Of a stretch of DNA of 64,000 nt, positions 20,563 through 34,784 are shown piece after piece. Source of the stretch: Rhizobacter sp. Root404. Lineage in GTDB: Bacteria; Pseudomonadota; Gammaproteobacteria; Burkholderiales; Burkholderiaceae_C. A model generated the notes under the pieces. The model had not been told where the DNA came from, did not search any database, and saw only the letters and a program-made list of their open reading frames with translations. Positions within the stretch are counted from its first letter, which is position 1. The number at the start of each line of letters is the position of its first letter. The DNA lies in NCBI RefSeq assembly GCF_001425865.1, contig NZ_LMDS01000005.1, positions 746,890 through 810,889 on the forward strand. Reading direction: 5' to 3'. The translations under genes were made by a program, and so were the position numbers.

Positions 20563-21674
20563 CGGTACCTCACCAGCCAGCTGAACGCCGCCAGCGACAG
20601 CAGCAGGTACAGCGCGCTCGGGGCTGCCGCGACCATCCACGGTGTCCAGTTGCGCAGCAGCCCGAGGTGCCCCGCCACGTTGTTCAGCAACACGAAACTG
20701 ATGCCCAGCATGATGCCGCCGAACACCTTCAGGCTGATGCCGCTGGCGCGCGCATGCATGTACGCGAAGGGCAGCGCGAGGCCGACCATCACGAGGCAGG
20801 CGAACGGGTAGAGCGCGCGCTTCCAGAACTGGATCTGGTAGATCTGCGCGGCCTGCTCGTTCTCGGCGAGGTGGCCGATGTAGCGTGCCAGGTCGATCGT
20901 CGACATCGCGCTGACCGGCGACACCGTCGCCGCGACCACGGCCGACGACAGCCGGCTGTTCCAGGCCAGCTCGGGCAGCTTCTGCTCCGGCACCTGGCGT
21001 GCACCGGCGCCATCGCGGGCATCGATCCAGCGCGTCACCGTCACATCCTGCAGCGCCCAGGCCTGGGTCTTCGGGTCGACCTGCGCGCGCGCCGCGGCGA
21101 TCCGCCTCAGCAGGCGGTTGCTGTCGTCGAACTCGAAGATGCGGATGTCGTTCAGCAGGCCCTTTGGACCGGCGGAGCCGACGTTGATCGAGTAGTTGCG
21201 TTCGCCCTCGGGCGTGGTCGCGTGGTCCTTCAGCCAGGCGCCCGAGCGCCCGAGCTTGACGCCGCCCTTGTAGAGCGCCTGCACCTGGCCGGCCTGGCGC
21301 TCGCTGAGCGGCGCGAGGTAGTCGCCCACCACGAAGGTCAGCACGCCGAACACCAGCCCGAGCACCGCCAGCAGCGACAAGGCCCGCCCGGGGCCCAGCC
21401 CGCCGGTGCGCAGGATCGTGTATTCGGACGATTGCGCCATCCGCGCCAGCGTGTAGATCGTGCCGATCAGCACCGCGATCGGCGCGACCTCGTAGAAGTG
21501 CCCCGGCACCAGCAGCAGCGAGTACAGCGTCGCCTGCAGCACCGAGTAGGCGGGGCCGACATCGCCGAGCTGGTCGATGAAGTCGATGAAGAACGACAGC
21601 GACAGGAACGCGAGCGCGACGAATGCCACCGCGGTGACGATGTCGACGTAGAACAGCTGGCGTACGGTCTTCAT
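20559..21674 (-). CDS. lptG: LPS export ABC transporter permease LptG
   Basis: 371 residues from ATG 21674, overlapping lptF by 4 nt. YjgP/YjgQ-family permease: membrane helices near the N-terminus (VDIVTAVAFVALAFLSLSFFI) and C-terminus flank a large periplasmic beta-jellyroll domain (~130-260). LptG pairs with LptF and the ATPase LptB in the inner membrane to extract lipopolysaccharide and pass it to LptC-LptA-LptDE. Coming after lptF in the same transcript, as in other proteobacteria, makes the assignment firm. Confidence 0.95.
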   Translation of the reverse strand: MKTVRQLFYVDIVTAVAFVALAFLSLSFFIDFIDQLGDVGPAYSVLQATLYSLLLVPGHFYEVAPIAVLIGTIYTLARMAQSSEYTILRTGGLGPGRALSLLAVLGLVFGVLTFVVGDYLAPLSERQAGQVQALYKGGVKLGRSGAWLKDHATTPEGERNYSINVGSAGPKGLLNDIRIFEFDDSNRLLRRIAAARAQVDPKTQAWALQDVTVTRWIDARDGAGARQVPEQKLPELAWNSRLSSAVVAATVSPVSAMSTIDLARYIGHLAENEQAAQIYQIQFWKRALYPFACLVMVGLALPFAYMHARASGISLKVFGGIMLGISFVLLNNVAGHLGLLRNWTPWMVAAAPSALYLLLSLAAFSWLVRYR

Positions 21675-22777
21675 GCCGGCACCGCGCGCGCGGCCAGCCG
21701 GGCCCGCCAGGAGCCACGCCGGTTGGCGTCGTCGCGCCACCAGAGCAGCGCGAGCGCGATCACGAACGCGCCTCCATGCGCGAGCAGCAGCGCGCTGCCC
21801 ATGCCGATGCGCCCGCCCGCGACCCAGGCCTGGGACAGGTTGATCACGTTGTAGTAGATCGCGAAGGTCAGCAGCGCGAACAGCAGGTTCCAGTTGCTGG
21901 CGCGGCGCGGGTTCGAGGCCGACAGGCCGATCCCCAAGAGCACCATGTTGGCGGCGCCGAGCAGCAGGCCGAGGCGCCAGACCAGTTCGCCCTGGTGACG
22001 TGGCGTGGGCTGCAGCAGCAGGTCAAGGCTCGTGCGGGCCTTCGGCGGCAGGTTGTCCATGCTCGAGATCACGCGTTCGCCGGCACGCGCGCTGTAGCCC
22101 TCGAAGCGCGCCAGCGTCTTCTCGCCGGTCTTCAGGTTCTCCTCGTTCTGCTGGCCCCGGCTGAGCTGCAGGAAGCGGTCGTCACCGACCAGTTCGATGC
22201 GCCCGCTGCGTGCCGACGTGACCGACTCGGCGTTCGGCTGCGTGCTCAGGATGAACACGTTCTTGCCGATCCGCGCGTCACTCGTGTCGCGCTCGATGAA
22301 GAACACGCGCGTCCCGTCGCTCGAGGTCTGGAATTGCCCGGGAGCCACGCGCGACAGGTCGGAGCGGCGCTCGAAGCGCTCCTTCAGCTCGACGCCGCGC
22401 TGGTTCTGCCACGGCCAGACGAACAGCGCCAGCACGCCGATCACCAGCAGTACCGGCCAGGCCAGTCGCAGCACCGGTCGCACGAAGCGCGTCAGACCGA
22501 CGCCGCTGGCGAACCAGATCGTCATTTCGCTCTCGCGGTACATGCGGGTCAGCGTCGCGACCACGGCAATGAACAGCGACAGCGCCAGCATCGTCGGCAG
22601 GTGGCCGAGCGCGACGTAACCGAGCAGCAGGACCACGTCCTGCGGCGCCACCTGCCCACCGGCCGCCTGGCCGAGGGTGCGGATCAGCATCATCGTCAGC
22701 ACGATGGTGAGGATCACGACCAGGGTCGCCCCGAAGTTGCGTGCCAGGTCTCGGCGCAGGGTGGAATCGAATAACAT
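21671..22777 (-). CDS. lptF: LPS export ABC transporter permease LptF
   Basis: 368 residues. Starts MLFDSTLRRDLARNFGATLVVILTIVLTMMLIRTLG, the typical LptF coupling helix plus first membrane helix. ALSLFIAVVATLTRMYRESEM follows; the conserved Glu there faces LptB. A periplasmic jellyroll and three C-terminal helices complete the protein. It forms the LptB2FG core that drives lipopolysaccharide out of the inner membrane. It is divergent from pepA with only 43 bp between starts, a conserved arrangement in beta- and gammaproteobacteria. Essential in most Gram-negatives. Confidence 0.95.
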   Translation of the reverse strand: MLFDSTLRRDLARNFGATLVVILTIVLTMMLIRTLGQAAGGQVAPQDVVLLLGYVALGHLPTMLALSLFIAVVATLTRMYRESEMTIWFASGVGLTRFVRPVLRLAWPVLLVIGVLALFVWPWQNQRGVELKERFERRSDLSRVAPGQFQTSSDGTRVFFIERDTSDARIGKNVFILSTQPNAESVTSARSGRIELVGDDRFLQLSRGQQNEENLKTGEKTLARFEGYSARAGERVISSMDNLPPKARTSLDLLLQPTPRHQGELVWRLGLLLGAANMVLLGIGLSASNPRRASNWNLLFALLTFAIYYNVINLSQAWVAGGRIGMGSALLLAHGGAFVIALALLWWRDDANRRGSWRARLAARAVPA

Positions 22778-22820
22778 CGTCGGCTTGTCTCAATGTCCTG
22801 CTCTTATGGGACGGGTGATT

Positions 22821-24281
22821 ATGGACTTTCGTCATCAGATTTCTTCTCCGGACAACCTGGCCGCATTGGCCTGCGACGCGCTCGTGCTTGTCGTCGTCGG
22901 CGAGGCGGTCGACGCCAGCCTCGACCCGGCGCTCGCGAACGCGTTGAGCGACGCGATCGCGCAAGGCGACCTGGCGCTGAAGGCCGGCAAGAGCCTTTAC
23001 CTGCACCGCCCGGCGGGCGTGCGCGCGGCCCGCGTCGTGTTCGCGGCGGCCGGCGCATCCACCGTGAAGGCGTTCAAGGCCGCACTGATGCACGGACTGA
23101 ACCAGGTGAAGGGCAGCGGCGCGAAACACGTCGCCGTCGGCCTGGCGGGCGCCGGCGCCCTGAGCGATGCGCACGCCGAGGCGGTCGTCACCGCGGCGCG
23201 CGAGTGCACCTACCTCTACCGCCATACCAAGCCGAGCGCACCGGCCGCGTCGAAGATCGACAAGGTCACCGTGCTGTGCGCGAAGGCCGACGTGAAGCCG
23301 GTGCAGCAGGGCCTGGCCCGTGGCCACGCGATCGCCGCCGGCGTCAACCTGGCGCGCGAATGGGCGAACCGCCCGGGCAACCACTGCACGCCGACCCATC
23401 TGGCCGACGTCGCGAAGAAGCTCGGCAAGGAGTACGCGCTGAAGGTCGAGGTGCTCGACCGCAAGGCCTGCGAAAAGCTCGGCATGGGCTCGTTCCTGTC
23501 GGTGGCGCAGGCCTCCGACGAACCGCTTCGCTTCATCGTGGCGCGCTACGACGGCGCCCCGAAGTCGCAGGCGCCGGTGGTGCTGGTGGGCAAGGGCATC
23601 ACCTTCGACACCGGCGGCATCTCGCTGAAGCCGGGCGCCGAGATGGACGAGATGAAGTACGACATGGGCGGCGCCGCGAGCGTGCTCGGCACGCTGCGCG
23701 CGGTCGCCGAACTCAAGCCGAAGCTGAACCTGGTCTGCATCATCCCGTCGTGCGAGAACATGCCGGGCGGCAACGCGGTCAAGCCGGGCGACGTGGTCAC
23801 CAGCATGTCCGGCCAGACCATCGAGATCCTGAACACCGACGCCGAAGGCCGGCTGATCCTGTGCGACGCGCTGACCTACGCCGAGCGCTTCAAGCCCGCG
23901 GTCGTCGTCGACGTGGCGACGCTGACCGGCGCCTGCGTGATCGCGCTCGGCCACCACAACTCGGGGCTGTTCACCGCGGACGACAAGATCGCCGAGCAGA
24001 TGCAGGCGGCCAGCGCCAAGGGCCTGGATCCGTGCTGGCGCATGCCGCTCGACGAGGAATACGACGCCGGGCTGAAGAGCAACTTCGCCGACATGGCCAA
24101 CATCGGCGGCCGCCCCGGCGGCGCGATCACCGCGGCGATGTTCCTGAAGCGCTTCACCGGCAAGTACCCGTGGGCGCACCTGGACATCGCGGGCACCGCC
24201 TGGAAGTCGGGCGCCGCCAAGGGCGGTACCGGCCGCCCGGTGCCCTTGCTGACCCACTTCGTGCTCGCACAGGCGGCCTGA
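22821..24281 (+). CDS. pepA: Leucyl aminopeptidase PepA (M17)
   Basis: 486 residues from ATG 22821. The C-terminal catalytic domain has all two-metal ligands: K258, D263 (VGKGITFDTGG), D281 (MKYDMGG) and D340/E342 (NTDAEGR, the M17 signature). The N-terminal domain (~1-160) is the PepA/Xer-accessory type. It is a hexameric cytosolic aminopeptidase removing N-terminal residues; in E. coli it also binds DNA in Xer recombination and carAB control. First gene of pepA-holC-small gene. The stop is 6 nt before holC. Confidence 0.95.
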   Translation: MDFRHQISSPDNLAALACDALVLVVVGEAVDASLDPALANALSDAIAQGDLALKAGKSLYLHRPAGVRAARVVFAAAGASTVKAFKAALMHGLNQVKGSGAKHVAVGLAGAGALSDAHAEAVVTAARECTYLYRHTKPSAPAASKIDKVTVLCAKADVKPVQQGLARGHAIAAGVNLAREWANRPGNHCTPTHLADVAKKLGKEYALKVEVLDRKACEKLGMGSFLSVAQASDEPLRFIVARYDGAPKSQAPVVLVGKGITFDTGGISLKPGAEMDEMKYDMGGAASVLGTLRAVAELKPKLNLVCIIPSCENMPGGNAVKPGDVVTSMSGQTIEILNTDAEGRLILCDALTYAERFKPAVVVDVATLTGACVIALGHHNSGLFTADDKIAEQMQAASAKGLDPCWRMPLDEEYDAGLKSNFADMANIGGRPGGAITAAMFLKRFTGKYPWAHLDIAGTAWKSGAAKGGTGRPVPLLTHFVLAQAA

Positions 24282-24287
24282 GGTGCC

Positions 24288-24719
24288 GTGACCGAGGTCA
24301 GCTTCCATTTCAACGTGCCCGACCGCACCGCCTACACCTGCCGGCTGGTGCGCAAGGCACACCGGATGGGTGCCACTGTCGTGCTGGCCGGGCCGGCGCC
24401 GGCGCTCGCGCACTTCGACCGCGCGCTCTGGACCTTCGAAGACCTGGAGTTCCTGCCGCACGTGATGCTGCGGCCGGGCCAGGCGATCGAACCGCGCCTG
24501 CGGGCGACCCGTGTCTGGCTCGCCCAGGATGCGAGCGAGCCCGGTCACCACGACGTGCTGATCAACCTCGGCCCGGACGCGCCCGCCGGGTTCGAGAGCT
24601 TCGGCAAGCTGGTCGAGATCGTCTCGGCCGACGAGACCGAGCGCAGCGCCGCGCGCGCGCGCTGGCGCCACTACGCGACGCGCGGCTACGCGATCCAGAA
24701 GCACGAGGTGACCGCGTGA
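24288..24719 (+). CDS. holC: DNA polymerase III chi subunit
   Basis: 143 residues from GTG 24288, the normal size. The N-terminus TEVSFHFNVPDRTAYTCRLVRKA and the later LEFLPHVML and VLINLGPDAP segments are characteristic of HolC. In the clamp-loader, chi bridges psi and single-stranded-DNA-binding protein. Placement right after pepA is a conserved proteobacterial synteny. It ends in a GTGA overlap with the next gene. The GTG start fits the short spacing after pepA. Confidence 0.92.
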   Translation: MTEVSFHFNVPDRTAYTCRLVRKAHRMGATVVLAGPAPALAHFDRALWTFEDLEFLPHVMLRPGQAIEPRLRATRVWLAQDASEPGHHDVLINLGPDAPAGFESFGKLVEIVSADETERSAARARWRHYATRGYAIQKHEVTA

Positions 24720-25096
24720 ACTCGCCGCTGCCGCCGGACCGCGTGCCGACGCTGACAGAAGTGGTCTCGTGGCCGGGTGCATCGGCCGCGCCGGTGACGG
24801 GACCGGCCTCGGAGCCCTTGGCTGAACCGGCCACGTCCGCGACACCGGAGGTCGCCACCCCGTTCACGGCGCCGTTGTCGATCACCGAGGAGCAGCTGAC
24901 CGAGCGCATCCTCAACGACCTGCAGCGTCAGATGGACCTGATGCTCGACTACCGGTTGCGGGAAATCCTGACCCCGCTGCTCACGCGCGCGGCGGACAGC
25001 GTGGTGCGCGAGGCCCGCAGCGAGCTGGCATCGACCTTGCGTGATGTGGTGGCTCGTGCGGTGGCCCAGGAACTGACCCGTCATCGCACTCGCTGA
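24716..25096 (+). CDS. Conserved hypothetical protein downstream of holC
   Basis: 126 residues, starting with GTG in a GTGA overlap with the holC stop, so translational coupling is likely. The first ~55 residues are Pro/Ala/Thr-rich and probably disordered. The second half is amphipathic and helical (EEQLTERILNDLQRQMDLMLDYRLREIL ... VVREARSEL ... VVARAVAQELTRH), suggesting a coiled-coil or oligomerising region. There is no signal peptide. Small proteins of this type commonly follow pepA-holC in Burkholderiales. Function unknown. Confidence 0.7.
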   Translation: MNSPLPPDRVPTLTEVVSWPGASAAPVTGPASEPLAEPATSATPEVATPFTAPLSITEEQLTERILNDLQRQMDLMLDYRLREILTPLLTRAADSVVREARSELASTLRDVVARAVAQELTRHRTR

Positions 25097-25266
25097 CCCG
25101 CGCGTTGTGGGTTGACCCTGACGGCTTTCGGCGGCCCTTCGCCGAGGCGCGCAGGCGGCGGTCGACCGAGCATTCACCACTATAGGGATTGCGATTCTTT
25201 TGCGGTATTGTGTCGCCCGTTGAGATATCAACCGTTTCCTTGAACATTCCAATCGGAGGTTTTTGC

Positions 25267-26409
25267 ATGCAAGTCAAACTGAACACGATCGTCGCCGCAG
25301 CGCTGGTGATGGTCGGTGCTTCTGCGTACGCGCAGGACATGGTCGTCAAGATCGGCCACGTCGGCCCGACGAGCGGCGCCATCGCCCACCTCGGCAAGGA
25401 CAATGAGAACGGTGCCCGCATGGCCATCGACGAACTCAACGCCAAGGGCGTGACGATCGGCGGCAAGAAGGTCAAGCTCGAACTGCTGGCCGAGGACGAC
25501 GGCGCGGACCCGAAGCAGGGCACCGCCGTGGCGCAGAAGCTGGCCGATGCGAAGGTCGCCGGCGTGATCGGTCACCTGAACTCGGGCACCACGATCCCGG
25601 CCTCGAAGATCTACTCGGACGCCGGCATTCCGCAGATCTCGCCGTCGGCGACCAACCCGAAGTACACCCGCCAGGGCTTCAAGACCGCGTTCCGCGTGGT
25701 CGCTGACGACGTGCACCTGGGCAGCACGCTCGGCAAGTACGCCGTCAAGGAGCTGAAGGGCAAGACGATCGCCGTGATCGACGACCGCACCGCGTACGGC
25801 CAGGGCGTCGCCGAGGAGTTCACCAAGGCCGTCAAGGCCTCCGGTGGCGCGATCGCCGAAACCCAGTTCACGACCGACAAGGCGACGGACTTCACCGCCA
25901 TCCTGACCCAGATCAAGTCGAAGAAGCCGGACGTGGTCTTCTTCGGCGGCATGGACGCCGTGGCCGGCCCGATGATCCGCCAGATGAAGCAACTCGGCAT
26001 CAACGCCAAGTTCATGGGCGGCGACGGCATCTGCTCGAGCGAACTGCCGAAGCTGGCGGGCGGCGCGATGGCCGACGGCCAGGTCGTCTGCGCCGAGGCC
26101 GGTGGTGTCGAAGGCGAGCAGAAGGTCGGGATGGAGAAGTTCCGCGCCGACTACAAGAAGAAGTTCGGCATCGACGTCCAGGTCTACGCACCGTATGTGT
26201 ACGACGCGACCAACGTGATGGTCGCCGCGATGGTCAAGGCCGGCTCGGCCGATCCGAAGGTCTACCTGCCGGTGCTGGCGAAGACGGCCGGCTACAAGGG
26301 CGTGACCGGCACGATCGCGTTCGACGAGAAGGGCGACATTAAGAACGGCGCGCTGACGCTGTTCACGTACAAGGGTGACAAGCGCGACCAGATCGCGGTC
26401 GTTCGTTAA
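25267..26409 (+). CDS. Branched-chain amino acid ABC transporter substrate-binding protein (LivK-like)
   Basis: 380 residues from ATG 25267, with GGAGG 6 nt upstream. Signal peptide 1-22 (SAYAQD). Type I periplasmic binding fold: VKIGHVGPTSGAIAHLGKDNENGARMAIDELN, the ligand-contacting GHLNSGTTIPASKIY, and AVIDDRTAYGQGVAEEF. It is the Leu/Ile/Val-binding type of periplasmic receptor. No permease or ATPase genes are adjacent, so it serves a transporter encoded elsewhere. A strong terminator follows the stop, so it is monocistronic. Confidence 0.92.
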   Translation: MQVKLNTIVAAALVMVGASAYAQDMVVKIGHVGPTSGAIAHLGKDNENGARMAIDELNAKGVTIGGKKVKLELLAEDDGADPKQGTAVAQKLADAKVAGVIGHLNSGTTIPASKIYSDAGIPQISPSATNPKYTRQGFKTAFRVVADDVHLGSTLGKYAVKELKGKTIAVIDDRTAYGQGVAEEFTKAVKASGGAIAETQFTTDKATDFTAILTQIKSKKPDVVFFGGMDAVAGPMIRQMKQLGINAKFMGGDGICSSELPKLAGGAMADGQVVCAEAGGVEGEQKVGMEKFRADYKKKFGIDVQVYAPYVYDATNVMVAAMVKAGSADPKVYLPVLAKTAGYKGVTGTIAFDEKGDIKNGALTLFTYKGDKRDQIAVVR

Positions 26410-26433
26410 GCGGACACCTCGCTCTGCAGCTCT

Positions 26434-26457
26434 GGGGCGCCTTCGGGCGCCCCTTTT
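26434..26457 (+). terminator. Rho-independent terminator after the livK-like gene
   Basis: A perfect 8-bp GC stem GGGGCGCC/GGCGCCCC with a TTCG tetraloop, followed by TTTT, 24 nt past the stop codon. Confidence 0.9.
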
Positions 26458-26524
26458 CATTCCAGCCAGCCGTGGAGGCTGACTTCATTGGTTCGGTGCC
26501 GTACAGACTGGCTCGCCCCGGGAC

Positions 26525-27742
26525 GTGAAGATCCCCGGTACGCACCGCTTCCGCGTGGCCCCGTCAACGTCAGGGCTCCCATTGCTTCATGAGTTTTTAA
26601 CGAACAACCGCAGCGAACTGATTGGTCGCTGCAGGAAGAAGGTGCGCCGGCGCCTCCAGCGAAATGCGACCGACATGCAGCTGGTCAACGGCATTCCGCT
26701 CTTTCTGGACCAGTTGATCCGCACGCTGATTGCCGAGGATGAAGGGAACGCCGCGCTCAGCGTGGAGGTGTCCGGGCGTTCGGGCGGAGATGTCGATGCG
26801 CCGTCCGAAATCGGGGTGGGCGCGATGGCTCACGGCAAGGCGTTGCTGGGTCTGGGCTTCTCGGTCGACCAGGTCGTGCATGACTACGGCGACCTGTGCC
26901 AAGCGATCACCGAGCTCGCCGAGGAAGGGGATGCGCCTTTCCAGGTGCCCGAATTCAGGACGCTGAACCGCTGCCTCGACAATGCGATTGCGGACGCCGT
27001 GTCGGAGTTCAGTTCACAGCGCGACTCTGCCGTGGCCGAACGTCTGTCGACGGAGGCGAACGAACGCCTTGCCTATCTCGCGCACGAGCTCCGCAACGCC
27101 CTGCAAGTCGCGAATCTCTCGGTGCGTGCGATGGAGATCGGAAGCCTGTCTCTGGCAGGTGCCACCGGCTCCGTCTTGAAGCGCAGCCTCACGTCGATGC
27201 GCGCCCTGGTGGACAGCTCGTTGGCTGAAGTCCGAGCGCGAAGCCCGATGGCGATTCCGACGAGCATCTTCTCGCTCTCGTCACTCATCATCGACGCCGC
27301 AACCGCTGCGCAGCTGGAAGCAGATGTCCGCGGATGCGAGCTCATCGTCGCCACCGTGGACCCGGTTCTGCGGGTCGAGGCGAACCGGGACTTGCTGCTG
27401 GGTGCTCTGGGCAACCTGCTCAGCAATGCATTCAAGTTCACGCACCGGGACACCGCGGTTCACCTGATCGCGTATGACATCGACGACCGCGTTTACATCG
27501 ACGTCGAGGACCATTGCGGAGGCCTCGCATCCAATCATGCGGAGACGATGTTCCTGCCCTTCACTCAGCTGAGCGCGGACCGCACCGGGCTGGGACTCGG
27601 TCTGTCGATCGCAAGACAGAATGTCGAGTCGATGGGCGGCACGCTTTCGGTGAAGGACCTGCCCCAGGTGGGCTGCGTCTTCACCATCTCGTTTCCGAGT
27701 TCGTTGGTCGAGCGCCGGAGCGACCTGGGTCAGCTCGGCTAG
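26525..27742 (+). CDS. Soluble sensor histidine kinase with RsbR-like N-terminal domain
   Basis: 405 residues from GTG 26525; the start is uncertain. The N-terminal ~165 residues are helical (RSELIGRCRKKVRRRLQ ... GKALLGLGFSVDQVVHDYGDLC) and resemble RsbR/RsbRD-type globin-like sensory domains. The HisKA helix carries H187 (YLAHELRNALQ). The HATPase domain has NLLSNAFKFTH (N box), DIDDRVYIDVEDHCGG (G1, with His in place of the usual Asn) and TGLGLGLSIARQ (G2). No membrane helix or signal peptide is present, so it senses a cytosolic cue. No response-regulator gene is adjacent. It converges with glgX, 4 nt apart. Confidence 0.82.
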   Translation: MKIPGTHRFRVAPSTSGLPLLHEFLTNNRSELIGRCRKKVRRRLQRNATDMQLVNGIPLFLDQLIRTLIAEDEGNAALSVEVSGRSGGDVDAPSEIGVGAMAHGKALLGLGFSVDQVVHDYGDLCQAITELAEEGDAPFQVPEFRTLNRCLDNAIADAVSEFSSQRDSAVAERLSTEANERLAYLAHELRNALQVANLSVRAMEIGSLSLAGATGSVLKRSLTSMRALVDSSLAEVRARSPMAIPTSIFSLSSLIIDAATAAQLEADVRGCELIVATVDPVLRVEANRDLLLGALGNLLSNAFKFTHRDTAVHLIAYDIDDRVYIDVEDHCGGLASNHAETMFLPFTQLSADRTGLGLGLSIARQNVESMGGTLSVKDLPQVGCVFTISFPSSLVERRSDLGQLG

Positions 27743-27746
27743 CGGC

Positions 27747-29830
27747 TCAACACCCTTCGAGCCGGATGCCGGCGCCGGCTGCAGCGAGTAGCAGCAACGA
27801 TCCCGCCGGCAGGGGCAGCGCGACTTCGCCCTGGCCGTGCCAGGCGCCACGACCGGTCGGCTCGGTGGTGTCGACGATGACTTCCCACACCCCGGCCGGC
27901 AGCAGGAACTGTGTGTCGGCGGCACCGGCGTTGACCAGCACGAGCAAGGGCGCCGCCGCACGGCCGGGCTCGCCGATCAGGCAGCCCAGCACGCGGCTGT
28001 CGGGATCACTCCAGGCGACGCCCTGCAACGGTTCGCCGTCGCGCGTCAGCCAGGCGAGGTCGTGCAGGCCGAGCGGGTCGGTCAGGCCGCTGTACCAGCG
28101 GTTCGCGAACGGCCGGGCGGCGCGGCGCACGCGCAGCAGCCGGGCGGTGAACTCGAGCAGGTCCGCGTCCGCGCTCGACCAGTCGATCCAGGTGATCTCG
28201 CTGTCGTGACAATAGGGGTTGTTGTTGCCGGACTGGGTGTGGCCCAGTTCGTCACCGGCGCACAGCATCGGTGTCCCTTGCGCCAGAAGCAACGTCGCCA
28301 GCACGGCGCGCTGCAGCCGCCCGCGGAGCTGGTTGACGGCCGGGTCGTCGCTCGGCCCCTCGACACCGGCGTTGAAGCTCAGGTTGTGGCCGGTTCCATC
28401 GCGGTTGTCTTCGCCGTTGGCGAGGTTGTGGCGCTCGTTGTAGCTGAGCAGGTCGCGCAACGTGAAGCCGTCGTGCGAGATCACGTAGTTGACCGACTCG
28501 GCCGGGGCCCGGCCGCGTGCCTGGTACAGATCGCTCGACGCGCACAGCCGCTGCGCGAAGCCGCCGCGCGTGGCCGGGTGGCGCAGCCAGAACGCCCGCA
28601 TGTCGTCGCGGTACTTGTCGTTCCACTCGGCCCAGCCGTTCGGAAAGCCGCCGACCTGGTAGCCGCCCGGGCCCAGGTCCCAGGGCTCGGCGATCATCTT
28701 GACGCCGGCCAGCACCGGGTCCTGCGCCACCGCGGCGAAGAAGGCCGCTTGCCGCATGAAGCCCTCGTCGCCACGGCCGAGGACGGGTGCGAGGTCGAAG
28801 CGGTAGCCGTCGACGTGCATCTCCTCGATCCAGTAGCGCAGCGAGTCCATGACCAACTGCAGCACGCGCGGGTGGCGCAGGTCGACGGTGTTGCCGCAAC
28901 CGGTGTAGTTCTCGTAGGCGCTGCGTGCGTCGGGCGGCAGGCGGTAGTACGTGGCGTTGTCCAGTCCCTTGAACGAGACGGCCGGGCCGAGCGCGTCGCT
29001 CTCGGCGGTGTGGTTGAAGACGACATCGAGGATCACCTCGATGCCGGCCGCATGCAGCGCCGCCACCATCGCACGGAATTCGGCGCGCGTCGCGGCCGCG
29101 TCGTGCGGCGTGCTGCCGAGCCGCGGCTCGACGGCGAAGAAGCCGATCGTGTTGTAGCCCCAGTAGTTCGTCAGCCCCATCTTGACCAGGCGTTCCTCGT
29201 CGATGCGCTGGTGCACCGGCAGCAGGCTGACGGCCGTGACGCCGAGCTGCTTCAGGTGCGCGATCGAGGCGCCGTGCCCGAGCCCCGCGTAGGTGCCGCG
29301 CAGGGCCTCGGGCACGTCGGGGTGCAGCTTGGAAAAGCCCTTGACGTGCATCTCGTACAAGACCGTGTCCGCCAGCGGCGTGGCGGGTGGGCGGTCGTCG
29401 CCCCAGTCGTGGCGGTCGCGCACCACGCGCGCCTTCAGCGCGGTCGCGGCGTTGTCGCGCGGGTCCATCTGGCGCGGGTGGACGCGGTCGGCGTCGAAGT
29501 GCAGGTCCGACCAGTCGAGGCTGCCGACGATCTCGCGGGCGTACGGGTCGAGCAGCAGCTTGTTCGGGTTGAAGCGGTGGCCCTTGTCGGGCCGCCACGG
29601 CCCGTGCGCGCGCAGGCCGTACACGAGGCCCGCGGCGGCGCCGTCGATGCGGCCGTGCCAGACGTCGCCGGTGTGCCCGGGCAAGCGCAAGCGTTCGATC
29701 TCGCGGGTGCCGGTGGCGTCGAACAGGCACAGGTCGATCGCCTGCGCGTGCGCCGAGAACACCGCGAAGTTGACGCCGCGATCGTCGGCGTGGGCCCCCA
29801 GGGGCCAGGAGCGGCCGATGCCGAGCCGGC

Positions 29831-29843
<13 letters not shown>
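27747..29843 (-). CDS. glgX: Glycogen debranching enzyme GlgX
   Basis: 698 residues from ATG 29843, overlapping the end of glgB by 13 nt. N-terminal CBM48-like beta domain (~10-110), then a GH13 barrel with the four conserved regions: DVVFNHT, VDGYRFDLAPV (nucleophile Asp), AEPWDLGPGGYQ (general acid Glu) and ISHDGFTLRD. A beta-sandwich C-domain follows. It cleaves the alpha-1,6 branch points left after phosphorylase trimming. Part of the glgP-glgB-glgX transcript, so breakdown and branching enzymes are co-expressed. Confidence 0.95.
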
Positions 29844-32071
<2,228 letters not shown>

Positions 32072-32096
32072 CGTAGCGCCGCCACGGGCGATCGGA

Positions 32097-34580
<2,484 letters not shown>

Positions 34581-34784
34581 CGTCTGAAAATTGCCGTGCC
34601 GGTCAGTGTCTCATCGCACGACCTGCGGTCGAATCATGGCAACGCAATTTTTGCGCCCGTGCCCTGCGGCGTGCGCCGACACCGATAGGGGAAGATCGCG
34701 AGTGTTGCGCGAGCACAAAAATGGCCACACTGGGGGTGTGCGCCGGCCGGCCCACAATGACGACGAGACCGAGGAGATGACGAG
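34581..34784. promoter_or_regulatory. Divergent glgP/glgC promoter region
   Basis: 204 bp between the divergent glgP and glgC starts. It must contain promoters for both the glycogen breakdown/branching unit and the glgCA synthesis unit. A GAGGAG ribosome-binding site precedes the ATG at 34785. The half next to glgC contains the only A-rich patch (gagcacaaaaatgg). No operator is recognised with confidence. Confidence 0.55.
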
